Source: Chryseobacterium hagamense | GTDB taxonomy: Bacteria > Bacteroidota > Bacteroidia > Flavobacteriales > Weeksellaceae | Direction: 5' to 3' | Length of the DNA: 64,000 nt | NCBI RefSeq assembly: GCF_007991455.1 | Contig: NZ_BJYJ01000006.1 | Coordinates: 34,424-98,423, forward strand | Shown: piece after piece, positions 44,172 to 56,300 of the stretch | How positions within the stretch are numbered: the stretch's first letter is position 1 | Layout: each line of letters begins with the position of its first letter | Translations under genes and position numbers: made by a program | Notes under the pieces: model-generated | What the model was told of the DNA's origin: nothing | The model's database searches: none | What the model saw: only the letters and a program-made list of their open reading frames with translations

Positions 44172-47100
44172 TTAAATGTTTGGTCTGATGATAAAAGTTC
44201 CCTGCATGATCATTCCGTCGGTTCCGTCCGATGAGATTCCGCCGATATCCGACCAGGTTTCTTTTTTGTAAATGGTTAAAATTTTCTCCTGTGTGCTGTA
44301 CATGTTCGATGTATTCTGAGCCACCAGTTTAAAGTGGTGATACAGCACATTCCCTTCAGCATCTTTAATAGGCATCGGATCCATATCTAATCGTTCCAGC
44401 GGCAGATAGAATTCATTTCCCGTCAGATCAAAAGTCTCCTTAAGTACCCACGATTCTGCACCGGTTGCAGTATTTGTTTCCGATAGATACAGGTTGGCTT
44501 TTGAAGTATCTTTAGCATCCGTTTGGATTCTGGCAATTTCTTTCCAGTTGCCCTGGTTACTCATTTTATACAAGCTGTACTTTCCTTTATAACACACCTG
44601 CTCCCAGGATAAAATTACCCAATTGATGGTATCCGAATCTACAGGCACCGGTTCGGAATGGTATTTTAGTTCAGGGGTTAACGGATTATAATTTTCCACC
44701 AATGTACTTACCACTACTTTTGAAGGCATGGATGGCGCTTCTTCCACCACGACTTTTGAAGCAGGAGGAGATACGTTATAATCCGTTGTAGAATATTCCA
44801 CTTTCCGGGTTACAACAACACGGTAAAACAAAAGATCTCCGTACGGCTTGTCAGTGAGGTCCTCAAATTCATCATACACTACCCAGTTATCGGATGCCGT
44901 ATCAGTCTCCAGATCGGCTACATTCACCGTTTTGATGTGCTGCATACTCAAGATTGAATCTGCATCCAGCTTATTGTTGGCCCTGTAAAGCGATACTTTT
45001 GTAATTTTCTGTACTTCCGGATAAGGATTAACTTCCACTTTTACTTTGGCCGTAATTCCCAGGGTTGCATTATCGACTACCGGTAAAAGACTCGCAATCT
45101 TCGGCGGTTCTGCCGGATTGGTATTTACCAGCTTGATCGGTCCTAAAAATGTACTGAATTCTCCCATCTGCATCTGGTTTCCGAACTCCCTGGCTCCATA
45201 AAAATAGAAGTTGTCTGAAGCACCGTCCAGCGTGAAGTCGGTAAACAGGGTGGAATGTTTTGGAATGGAACTGTATACCGCTGCCATCGGAGCCATGTCG
45301 AAATCGGTATGGGTAACCGGTAAGAGGTATCCTGAAGCATCCCGGATATTCTGTTTCTTATTCTTTGGTCGATGGCCTGCCGGATCGGAGAAACTCATAT
45401 TCTTGATATGCTGATAGATCATCGGTACTTCTGTTAAAGGCAGGAAACAGTTGAAGATTCTTTCTTTGATGAAGTGCCCTAACCTTAATTCATCAGACTT
45501 GTTCGGAATTGCATGGATGACAATATGATTCAGGGGATAAGTCCGGTTTTTCCATGCCGTTTCATCCAGCAACGGATTTTGTGACGTGCTTAAACTGAAG
45601 TAACGGTTATGTTCTTTAACAAAAGCATTAATGGCTTCCAGGAAATCTTCACTATCCGGAATCGGCATTGTGAATTTTTTGGGTCCCACATCAGGAAGTT
45701 CCATATATGCCGTACTTCCGGAATTGGTTAACATATCAAAATCCATAAAATTGATCCACCGGTTGTTGAAAAAGACTTCATCCATTCCACCCAGTTCATT
45801 TAGGTTATTTTTAATCAGCTCAATCGTGGACGGCTTATATAAAGCAGCCATTAAAAGGGTATTATTGGCCCTGAAAAACTGTACGGAATAAGGCTTATGA
45901 GCATATTCGGTAATAAAACTGTAGGTCGATTTTCCGAATTTATCCGGTCTGGTGGCATATTTTGATCCCGTAGGCTGCTTTGGCTGTTTCGGTTCGATAA
46001 TCTTATTCGCAAACATAACGGCAGGAACCCCGAATTTCGATTTATATTTTGCGCCCTGCATATCCAGATTATCATTATCCACACTCCGTAAACCGAAAAT
46101 CGAATACCTCACATCTTCATTATCATCCGGTAAGATGGCATCCTGCGTCAGATTATTGGCTACATTCTTATACAGATATACTTTGTACGAAGGATAATAA
46201 TTTAGCTGAAGCGATGTCCCGAGAACAGGATCCGTAGGCCTGGCAGGAAGTGTCTGGCCTCCCAGCACGTGAAACTTAGGCTGATGATTGGTATCCTCTT
46301 CAATAATGAAATTATTGTCATAAATATATAAGACCAGGTCATTATTGGTTCCGATATTTTCGGTTCTCACCACTTTGAAAACAGACCTTGATTCTTTCGG
46401 GGTTCCATTGTTGTAGTCTTCATTGGTAAACATCCTCACGATACCGTTCTGCCATTCTACACCCGCATTATACTGGATATGCTGTGCCATCTTGAATCCG
46501 GGGAACGTAATTTTATAAACCCCTTTATGCACATGAGGCTCTGCAGGATAATTGATCACGTCTCCCTGGCTGTTCTGATATACGGTGAGCTTTTCGAAAT
46601 ACTTCTCAACTGTGGCCTGCTTCCAGAATCCGCGGCTTTTTTCCAGATAACGCTGGGTTTCCCCGTTAGACGAAAGGGTTTCAATAACTTCCCGGTGAAC
46701 CGTCCAGTCGTTAGTACCGATTTTTACCTTCAGTGAATTCGGATTTTTTATACCCCAGGTTGAGGTATTCTGCATGTTTTCCGTTACGCTGAAAAGTCCT
46801 TCCGTAGCGGGATTAATGACAGGAAGGGTCAAGCTGGCCTGGGCAATCAGAGGAGTGGTTCCCGCAATGATGGCTGCACTGGCCGCTTTTTTAAAGACCG
46901 TGAAATGAAGACCTGTTGAAGTCTGGTCGATGCCATTGATGATATAGCTGTCCCCATCCATCAGAAAGATTGCTCCGATATAATCGCTTACCGATGTTCC
47001 GGCCGGAATTTCAGATTTATACGTCTGCAACTGGATCGAAGGCTGTGTTGCTCCGGCATTTGCGGCTCCCGAACCCGGAACTAAATAATCTTTGGTTTTA

Positions 47101-50100
47101 ATGATTGCCATCAGCTGGTTAGCATGGGGAAGCACATCATAAGCTTGGGCTGAAATAATTTTAGGCGTATAATTCCTGTAAAAAATTTCCACCTCATCGG
47201 CAAACACCTCTTTGTTATCCGGGAATAAGCTTTCAGGGTCCTGTTCATACACCATAGTCGAAATTCCGGAATCAAACGGAATGGAATAACCGATCATATC
47301 CTGGTAAATATGGTAATCATAAGTAAGCCTTACCAAGGTTTTATCCTCATTATCCGGGATCGCATTCAGACGCAGCTGCTCGTTTTGCGTGGTAAAGGTA
47401 AGAGGAACTTCTTTCTGAATATTGAACACATTGGCTCCGGAAGGCGGCAAAAGTCTGTTGGCCGGTTTGATATCCGTCTCAACAGACAGTTCTTTTTCCC
47501 CGTATTGAGCTCTGGAGAACCAGTTGATCCCATATCCTTTATAGAAATACATCCCGCTTTTATCCTGTCTGTGCATGTAAAGCGGTGCATAGGTGGAAGG
47601 AATCTGAATCGGCAATGTTTCTAAAGAGCCATCTGTATTAAGATATTGAGTATCATGACAGAGTTCAGGCTTAGCCCAAATATAGGAATCTGCTTCCCCC
47701 GGCTTGACGAGCCTGTGCTCAAGGCCGGCATAAACCGGATTGGTAAATGCGGAAGCATCGAAAGGCTGGCTGGAGTCAAAAAATGTCGGATTTATCTGAA
47801 AATCCGGGATCTGGATGTTATAGATGCTGATGTACCTGTATTTTCCATCAGGCGAATATCCTTCACTATTATAAAGACCTGCCGAATTCGGGTTGTTTCC
47901 TTCCATACCTTTGGCAATTTTCAGGAGGTCTACCGGAAGCGATAATCTTTCGATCTCTGTGGATACCGGCAACGACATGGACAATAACTGATAAGTTTTA
48001 TCCGGCGAATTAATATCCAGATTCGTATTGGTATGATACTCCGCAATATAAATAAATTCACCGGTCATCACCGCATTATTCAGGTCCAGATGGCCTAATC
48101 CCAGCATTCTGGCGACATGATAGTCTAGTGAAGCAATATTCAGAATATCCAGATTGGAAACTTCGGTCTGCCCATCCTGTACAGGATCTGTGGTTATTGT
48201 AACCGCCGGATCGCCCTGTGCGGCACCGAAATTCAGATTAAGTGTCTCGTTAGCCTTGGGATTTGGCTGGGCGTCACTCAGACTGATGTATTTATTTACA
48301 ACAGTTTTTATATCTCGGTCTAAAGGTCCCTGGGAAGTATGCTCCCATTTGTCTTTGTAATTTTTAGTATTGACAAAAGCACCGTCATTGTACCGCAGCC
48401 ATGCGCCATGCACCGGATTGGAATCCGGAAGAGGATCCAGCCGGGTAAAAGCTTCGGAATTATCTGTCGTTAAAGCAAATTCCCCTAATAATTTCCATGC
48501 CTGTGCCTGATTGCGGCTGATGATGAAATCCGAATAAAATTCAAAGTCAATCATCGATACAAAGCAGCTGTTGGCTTTGAAACGTATGGTCTTACCGTTT
48601 TCCGAATTGAAATAATTGGTGCTTACTTCACTGCTGTACAATTCTTTTCTGTAAGTAAGGTTCTGCTGGGTCACAGACGTATTCTCCGCTACCGACAACG
48701 CTTCAAGCTGCAGGCCTGAATAAGACTGCATGTTATTTACCTTTAAAGAAGCCGCAAAGAAAAGATCAGTCTTACACTGTACTTCGATCAGCTCATTTCC
48801 GTATTTTTCTATAAACTGCAAAGGATTGGTCAGTGGATTAACCACTTGCCTTACCTGAGTATAAACATTTTTATTTTTAAAATAAACGTAGATCAGCCTT
48901 GTATTGTTATTAAATTTATAAACCCACATTTTCTGATTATCATCAACCAGTTGCGGAGCCACCGAAAAATCTAACGAAAAGACAGATTTTACATAGGGCG
49001 TTCTGTATACTTTAACGAAATCTTCCGGCTTATTGAAGTTATAGGAAGTGGAAGCTGCATTGCCTTTAGGTAAATGGTTTTCGCCCAGCTTTCCTCCGAA
49101 ACTCCATCTCAAATGAATCCCTTTCGTACTGTCGGCTCCCGTTGAACCTGCTGCCTGCAGATAAAAACCGGGCGTCTGAAGTCCCGAGAAATCATCAAAG
49201 CTGATATCCGTTCCGCCTGTATCGCAGACATCTTCGTTGCTGTACGCTAATTCAGAAAAAGAGGGTTTGGATGCAAATTCCCTGTAGGTGGCAGTAGCAG
49301 TGCTGAAATTAGCCGTCCGAGGGGTATGCTCAAAAGCTCTTGGAGTCCAGACCTGTAAAGAGGATGCCTTGCAATTATCAAACTGGCTGCTAAAAAATCC
49401 TGAGAACTGTTTGTTATCGCCCACTCCGTGAAGTACCGCCTGATCATTTGTAATCTGATCGATAAAAAGACCGGAGACATCCATCTTTTTATTCGACTGA
49501 TGCACGAAGTTGTAATCGGATTTTATGACTTCATTATCGCTGCTGCAGATAAGAAAATACTGGGATCCGAAAACATATTTCGGACTTTTGCCGGTATATT
49601 CTTTATAATAGTATCCGTAATATTCATCAGGAAGCATCAGTACCGGTCTTCCGCCCCACATTCCGGAAGTATACAACTTATTATTGGCATAATAAATGCC
49701 GTCCAGTGAGACCATATCGATTCCGTCAGGCAAATACATATATCTTGATCCTGAAATGTTAAGACCGGAATCCGCAAGAATCACTGTACCGGTCATCTGT
49801 GTTCCCTGAATATGATTCCCGCAGACGGCCAGTTGCCCCTGGAACATAACAGTCCCGGTTGCCTGGAAAGTTCCGCCTGCCCTGCCGACTGCAATCTCTT
49901 TTTTGGCAAGAACGTTTCCTGCTTCATTTACGGACATCATGTAAGATTTTGCCTGCCTCGCATCATGATATACGACAAAGATCATACGCTCTTCATGTAC
50001 CGTAGCGTACAAACGCCCCCTGACTGATGCGTCAGGGAAACTTTTGTACCATTTAATTTCTCCGTTGACGGAGATCCTCATCAGAAAAGGAATTGTAGAA

Positions 50101-50339
50101 TTCTCAAATCCTATGAGCATAAAATCGCTCTGATAAGACATGATCCTGGTGAACGTAATCGCCCGGTCTCTGAAACTGTAGATTTTGTTCCAGACCAGAT
50201 TTCCGTTTTCACTGAGTACCGTGATCAATCCGGAACGGCTTTCACCGCCTACATTAAATATATTTCCGTTTTTATGAAAGGTAAAATTAATTCCTGCCCC
50301 GGAAATATCTGTGTAATTATGATATTTGAAAAAACTCAT
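44172..50339 (-). CDS. Giant leaderless protein, 2055 aa, propeller-like N-terminus and FN3-like C-terminus
   Basis: No signal peptide or membrane helix. N-terminal ~350 residues repeat a strand pattern with a terminal aromatic (ITVLSENGNLVWNKIY, LMRISVNGEIKWYKSF, MMSVNEAGNVLAKKE), like a beta-propeller. A distinct motif GIHLRWSFGG follows at 407. The middle is long and beta-rich with many Tyr/Asn. The end (about 1700-1990) looks like two or three fibronectin-type-III repeats (KITKVSLYRANN; DLLFYRVVVTRKVEYS; INWVILSWEQVCYKGKYSLYKM). It starts 14 bp after the 2277-aa gene ends and ends 10 bp before the fibre gene, so it is in one operon. I do not recognise a complete family. Confidence 0.8.
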   Translation of the reverse strand: MSFFKYHNYTDISGAGINFTFHKNGNIFNVGGESRSGLITVLSENGNLVWNKIYSFRDRAITFTRIMSYQSDFMLIGFENSTIPFLMRISVNGEIKWYKSFPDASVRGRLYATVHEERMIFVVYHDARQAKSYMMSVNEAGNVLAKKEIAVGRAGGTFQATGTVMFQGQLAVCGNHIQGTQMTGTVILADSGLNISGSRYMYLPDGIDMVSLDGIYYANNKLYTSGMWGGRPVLMLPDEYYGYYYKEYTGKSPKYVFGSQYFLICSSDNEVIKSDYNFVHQSNKKMDVSGLFIDQITNDQAVLHGVGDNKQFSGFFSSQFDNCKASSLQVWTPRAFEHTPRTANFSTATATYREFASKPSFSELAYSNEDVCDTGGTDISFDDFSGLQTPGFYLQAAGSTGADSTKGIHLRWSFGGKLGENHLPKGNAASTSYNFNKPEDFVKVYRTPYVKSVFSLDFSVAPQLVDDNQKMWVYKFNNNTRLIYVYFKNKNVYTQVRQVVNPLTNPLQFIEKYGNELIEVQCKTDLFFAASLKVNNMQSYSGLQLEALSVAENTSVTQQNLTYRKELYSSEVSTNYFNSENGKTIRFKANSCFVSMIDFEFYSDFIISRNQAQAWKLLGEFALTTDNSEAFTRLDPLPDSNPVHGAWLRYNDGAFVNTKNYKDKWEHTSQGPLDRDIKTVVNKYISLSDAQPNPKANETLNLNFGAAQGDPAVTITTDPVQDGQTEVSNLDILNIASLDYHVARMLGLGHLDLNNAVMTGEFIYIAEYHTNTNLDINSPDKTYQLLSMSLPVSTEIERLSLPVDLLKIAKGMEGNNPNSAGLYNSEGYSPDGKYRYISIYNIQIPDFQINPTFFDSSQPFDASAFTNPVYAGLEHRLVKPGEADSYIWAKPELCHDTQYLNTDGSLETLPIQIPSTYAPLYMHRQDKSGMYFYKGYGINWFSRAQYGEKELSVETDIKPANRLLPPSGANVFNIQKEVPLTFTTQNEQLRLNAIPDNEDKTLVRLTYDYHIYQDMIGYSIPFDSGISTMVYEQDPESLFPDNKEVFADEVEIFYRNYTPKIISAQAYDVLPHANQLMAIIKTKDYLVPGSGAANAGATQPSIQLQTYKSEIPAGTSVSDYIGAIFLMDGDSYIINGIDQTSTGLHFTVFKKAASAAIIAGTTPLIAQASLTLPVINPATEGLFSVTENMQNTSTWGIKNPNSLKVKIGTNDWTVHREVIETLSSNGETQRYLEKSRGFWKQATVEKYFEKLTVYQNSQGDVINYPAEPHVHKGVYKITFPGFKMAQHIQYNAGVEWQNGIVRMFTNEDYNNGTPKESRSVFKVVRTENIGTNNDLVLYIYDNNFIIEEDTNHQPKFHVLGGQTLPARPTDPVLGTSLQLNYYPSYKVYLYKNVANNLTQDAILPDDNEDVRYSIFGLRSVDNDNLDMQGAKYKSKFGVPAVMFANKIIEPKQPKQPTGSKYATRPDKFGKSTYSFITEYAHKPYSVQFFRANNTLLMAALYKPSTIELIKNNLNELGGMDEVFFNNRWINFMDFDMLTNSGSTAYMELPDVGPKKFTMPIPDSEDFLEAINAFVKEHNRYFSLSTSQNPLLDETAWKNRTYPLNHIVIHAIPNKSDELRLGHFIKERIFNCFLPLTEVPMIYQHIKNMSFSDPAGHRPKNKKQNIRDASGYLLPVTHTDFDMAPMAAVYSSIPKHSTLFTDFTLDGASDNFYFYGAREFGNQMQMGEFSTFLGPIKLVNTNPAEPPKIASLLPVVDNATLGITAKVKVEVNPYPEVQKITKVSLYRANNKLDADSILSMQHIKTVNVADLETDTASDNWVVYDEFEDLTDKPYGDLLFYRVVVTRKVEYSTTDYNVSPPASKVVVEEAPSMPSKVVVSTLVENYNPLTPELKYHSEPVPVDSDTINWVILSWEQVCYKGKYSLYKMSNQGNWKEIARIQTDAKDTSKANLYLSETNTATGAESWVLKETFDLTGNEFYLPLERLDMDPMPIKDAEGNVLYHHFKLVAQNTSNMYSTQEKILTIYKKETWSDIGGISSDGTDGMIMQGTFIIRPNI

Positions 50340-50353
50340 TTTTAATTTTAATT

Positions 50354-53300
50354 TTATAGTTGAATTTCGTTTACTGTAACGGCAGATTTTTCTACATACG
50401 CCGTTCCGTTCCAGGCTTTGTATCTGAACCTGCAGTTTAGTTTTGAATTGATGATCTTCTTGCTCTGGTGCATCACCAGGATTTGTGAATAGTCTTTTGA
50501 ATAAAGGACTTTAAATTCGATATTCGGATTTCCGTTCTGGCTGAGCACCTGGAAACAATCGGCCATATCGGTCAGTGGAATCCGCGGATCATTGAAAGGT
50601 TCCGGGTTCCTGATCAGTAACGCTACGACATTTTCCGTCGCATGATCCACAATTTTCACAAATTCCGTATTGTTAGGCGGATCCAATGGTTTAAGACCCA
50701 CTACGCCTTCCAATGCCCTGTCGAAAACTTCTGAATAGGTATTGGCCAAGCTTTTCAGATGGTCATTTTCAGGACCTTTGGATACCAATGCATACAGATC
50801 ATTTAGCTTTTGCTGATTAAAATCCGTACGGATTCCGTAAACCGCATTTCTTTCCGCTACAACTGCCTGATGATCATCATATTCTTTCAGCTTATAACTT
50901 TCCACCTGCTCCTTAAAGTTTTTATACCTTGAGGTTTTAAACACAAATTCATGTACCGGAGGATTTTCATTATACGTTTCTTTTGGTGATATCGGCCATG
51001 ATGCAAAACCGTTGTCGCCATTCGCATCGAACGCATTGGATATGATGGCGGTATAAAGCTTTTCCGGATTCAGGTTGTCCAGCACGACAGAATAACTGTT
51101 GGACATAGGTTTTACGGCCTGGCCCAAGGTGATGTTACATGTTAAATTGCTGTTTGTGGAATTTACATAGTTTACGTAATTCATCATCTGCTGGATTCCC
51201 AACGGCATATTCGGATCAGTATCCGACACCCATGAAGCAGTGGTTTCAGGTACGGTCGCATGCGTCCAGTGTTCCGGCAGAGGATACGGAATGATCACAT
51301 CCGTTACCGGGTCCTTGATGATGATATTCATCTCTCCTTTCATCAGATTAAGGCCCTGGCCTGCTTCCCATTTCTTCAGCATATTGTAGACATAAGGCTT
51401 ATTGAAGAACAGATGGATTTCACATTCCTCATGACCGTAGAATAACGGCTTCGACATCAGCAAATCCCCGTCTGCATTGGGATAGGACTTTTTCATATCG
51501 ATATAAGATTTAAGCGAGGTAATCGGATATTCTTCTTTCTTTTTCTTCTTCGGAGGATTTACGGGAACTCCGTTTTCGTCCCGCATCCAATCGATATAAT
51601 CCGGGTTTTTCTGTTCGAAGTGCCCTATAGGACCGGCCGTTTTGAAAGTGAAATAATAATTGAAATCGTGCGGGGTATCTCCGTTTACATTATCCCTGGT
51701 TTTTACATGAATACAGTAAGCACTGTTCGGTCTCCAGATCGGCTGCACTACGGTAGACATGGCATCCTGCATCAGCTGCATATCCTGCTGAACGGCTGCC
51801 TGTGCCGGAATGGTCTGCTGGTATTCATAATCGGTAACCGTCATCCAGGAAACCTCCTGAAGCATGGTATAACAGTTGGTTACGTAATCCACCGTATCGG
51901 TACATCCGCAATTTCCAAGGTTATACATAACATCAAATATCATCTGAGTAATTTCCAGGGCGTCTTGCGTGGTATAATCAGTAGCATATAAGCTTTCCAG
52001 TTTTTTTATAAGATCAGCCAGATATTCTTTACCATTCAATAGTTCATAATAAGGATATTCTCTATCAAAATTCCTTATCTGCTCTATTAATATCTGGAAA
52101 CATTTCCAATTACCAGTAGGATTCATTGAAAGACAAGTATTAAGATCATACTTGATCTCATTAAGGAATCCGCAAAGCAGATCATCTTTCTGGCAAGGTT
52201 CTGTTTTTTCATCACATCCGCAGGCCGGAGTAAATTTAAGACCGATCGGCTTCTGAGCTACTTTGTTTACTTTAATGATTACCGCTTTATTCGTCTTCTC
52301 TTTCGGATACTCGGAAGAATAACAGATATCGATTCCAGCTGATTTATCGGAAATTTTAGAAATCACAGTGTTTCTTTCGATAAATGTATTAAACTGGTTG
52401 TCCGGAAGGTAAAGGAAGATCACAGAGTGGGTATTGAAATCCACATAAGGAGCCTGGCCACCGTACGTGGTCTGCATATACATGGTTTCAAATTCAGTCC
52501 AGTTATTGATGACAGTAGACTGACCAAAATCCACGATTCCTGAACCGAATAATCCTTGATAATCATTAACGGTTTCCAGCACTTCAAAATCAAGTTCGTT
52601 ACACTGGGCCGTCGTACATCCTCCTTCCTTAAGTTTATCCAGCTGGGCAATAAGTTCATCATAAAGATCCTGGTCTGCCTGGGAAAGAACGACTGAACTG
52701 ACTTCCCCGTTTGTATTGGCAGCAGCATTGGCCCAGATCTGATCGATCTGTGCATTGATCGCATCAATCTGCGACTGGTTGGTATGATAAGGGATAATTT
52801 CAATCTTGCTCACATATTTGTTAAGCAGATCTGCTTCATTAAGCTCAAGCTCTGTCATCAGCTCATCTTTTGTCCTGGTGATTTCAGTAATCAGATCATA
52901 ACTCTGATAGATAGCATTGGAGAATACTTCCTTATACAGCCTGATCGTTACGTTGCTTGCCCATGTGGAAAGCTTCATCTTAATCTTGGCCGAAGCTTCA
53001 GGGAGGATAATCACCATGGCGCTTCCGTTGGTAATCTTCAGGGATTTTGCAAAGTTATGAGGATTGGAAGCGTTGGAAACCACCATATAATCATCGTCGG
53101 TTGCTGTCCCAAGGATATTGTAATAAGCCCCGTTGATGAACTCATTCGGATACATCGTCGGCTGATGATAGATTGTGCCTACGGCCTTATTCAGTACATC
53201 GGAGTGATGCCATACCGGTGTATGATCGGTACAGAACAATGAAGAAGCGGTGATTCCGTATTGTTCCGGAACAAACCATCCCGGCTGCCCTCCGTCAAGG

Positions 53301-56300
53301 AAAGTAAATGGGGTGGATGCCAGAATCCTTACCGTATCATATTTTTCATTGGTTTTCTGCCAGAATCCAACCTTAAAGTTATCGATTCCTGTAATGCCGT
53401 TAGCCTGTTGTTCGGACAATACACCCCGATAAGGATTGTACTCTACCCAATCATTTCCTTTAGCAATCAGGATACGTACGTCTTCCAGAGAGTACTGGTG
53501 CTTTACCTGACGGATGACGTGACCTCCCGGCTGTACTTTTTCAGGCGGTATCAGATCGGTATATCCGCTGGCTCCGCTGGTATGGCCGCCGATTTTCTTG
53601 TCGGCCAGTACTGTCGGGATCATCCCTTTTTCCACTTTGAAATCAATATAGGTATCCAGCGGGATGTATTCCACTTCCGGGCTCGTTCTTACGGTTTCAG
53701 GCGTAGGAACCTGGTTCCCTGTGAAGGTTTTGATTTTAAAATCTTCGTTGGTGAGCATGTTTACCCCTTTCGCGGCACTTTCCAGCCTGGCAACCTTCGG
53801 ATAATCAATACCCGGATCATCCGAAACATACGTAATCGGAGGAACGGCAGATGTATCCACCTCATTATTTTTCTCCCATTTGATGGTTAAATGAATTTTA
53901 AACTTAACCTTGATAAACAGGACTTTTACTTTCAGTTCCAGCTTGAATTCGGCAAGGATCAGGAACGGCTTCACCAATTCTACCCTGAAGTAAATGGAAA
54001 TGAATAAGGAAACTTTGACAATGAAGAGATTAATTTCCGCGCCTCCTTCCACATAGATATAACCGCCGACCTGAGGACGTTCGAAACTGATCTTCGTTCC
54101 TACTTCAATGGCGGCCCATACTTTCAGGATCAGCAGGTTGAGGTTGAAATCCACCCTTGCGCCGGCTTCGATTCCTTTGGCGGCAATCATCAGATACGCC
54201 TGTGCCTTGATATTCAGTGAGTCTTTTAACAAGGCTGCGGTAATCGGCTTTTCTTTCGTTCCGAAATTGATGTACCACGGCTTCTGGTTTTTAAAGAAGA
54301 ATCCCATTTGCACCTCGGCTTTGATATCGATGAACGAACCGTTGTTCTTGTTCAGCTGGAAGTTTCCGCCGGCACCGATTTCAAGAGAATCGCTGCTGAC
54401 AATCACGAAGGCGTAGAACGGCGGCAGGCGCGGATCGTCTTCTGCCAACCCGAGACGCTCACTGATGATGGTTAAACCGGCATCAATGGCAAACATGCTC
54501 GGAACGGACAACAATACCATCGCCCTTAGTGAAGCCAGACGTCCGTCCAGCGTGGCCAGGGAAGCTCCTGCTCCGATGGAGAACGGGAAGCCCATATCTT
54601 TGGTGTGCTGCGGACCGATGAATTTATCCATGTGGATTCCCCGCTCCGGATGCACATAATAATCGTACCAGCTGTCGTTATCGCTCATCCCAATGGCGCT
54701 CTTGTGGGCCACATAGCGATAACCGAGCAGTCCCCTGAACCCGAAGATCCCGAAAGACCCGAGCGGAATCACAAACGGAAACTCTACGTTGGCATCAATA
54801 AGGAATCCGGGATATTTAGGGTCGAATGCCATTTCGGCGGAGCCATAAATTTTCATCTGCGGCAGCTGAAGCGCTACTTTTCCGCGATATTCCGTAGAAA
54901 CTCCCGGTTCAGGAATCGTTAATGATCCCTTGATGATTGCTACCGCAGCATCTGCACTGGCCGTTCCCGGGATCACCAGGTCGATTTCCAGTGTTGAGAT
55001 GTGGAAGTAATGATCTCCGCTTCCGTTGAACTTCTCGTTATCATTGGTATAGTAGTATTTTACCCCGTTTCCTCTTACATCGATTCCCAAAGGGTTTACA
55101 TTAATACCCCCATCAAATCCGATATAATTATACTCCCGCATCACGTTACCGAACATTTTCTGCACCGTCCCGATGTGGATGGCAGAAACGCTCATGGTAA
55201 CCGGCCCGATATTCAGGTTAAGATGAACCGGAACAATCGAATTCCCGCCGCCGAGTTCAAATTTTCCGCTGGCATAATAGCGGATTGACGGAAGATCGAT
55301 CCCCTGCTCACCAAACAACTTTTCTCCGAAGGATCCTGCCGGGAAGAAAATCTGTGTATCGGCTTCAATATAGAAATTGTCATCTTTCTTTCCGATTTCA
55401 ATACTCTGAAGGTTGAATTTAAGAATATCAAATAAATTCATGGTAAGCCCCATCGGTAAGAAGGCTGCGGCAAGTTTAAAGTTTTCTTTGCTTTCCCACT
55501 CTCCGACAACGTCAATTAATAGTTCAGGCGCACCATCGTCAGGCTTGAATTTTTTAATTCTCAGGGCAGCATGCAATGAAGAATGAACAACCTTGCCCTG
55601 ATGGAAATCTATTTCAAAATTGCTGAATCCCAATTCCCAGGATTTATCAGCATCTTTCCCAAGGTTAAACCATAACGTCCGTTTACTTATATCAGCAAGC
55701 TGGTTGATATCAAGGCTGCTTAAGAATTTAGTATACTCTTCCTCTTTTTGGAATGTCCTATGCTGGCCTGCTGTGGTTGTCAGCTCCAAAGGAAAAACAA
55801 ATTTCAGCTGTGCGGGGGATTCCAATCCGTTGATATAACCCAGCAAAGCCGTTTTATTGGCAATGGGCTGTACAGATGCTCCATCCATGGATTGTACTTT
55901 CAGGTTGGTATAATCCAGGTTAAAGAAATTGCCGAAATAATCGACTACCTGTGTGGTGTTGCCCACTGCTGCCGTACTGTAGGTAGGACGGATGGCAATA
56001 TTTCCGGACAATCCGCCGGTACCGATCAGCAAATGGTTGGCAGAAATCCCGAGGGTCTGCCCGGTCTGCTGTTTTTTAAACCATTTTTTAGGCAGGAAGA
56101 TTTCGGTATATTCCATGTAGACGCCCATGAATTCTTTGGGCCTTCCATCGGCATCGGCTTCTGCAATGTTTTCCTTTTTGCTTAAATCGATCTTCATGTT
56201 GTGAATATCGATGGCAAAACCTGTATTACCGATCAAGGCAGGCGAACTGGTGCTGAGGGCAAGATCCATATTATATCCGAAGCCTCTTTCGGTATCCGCG

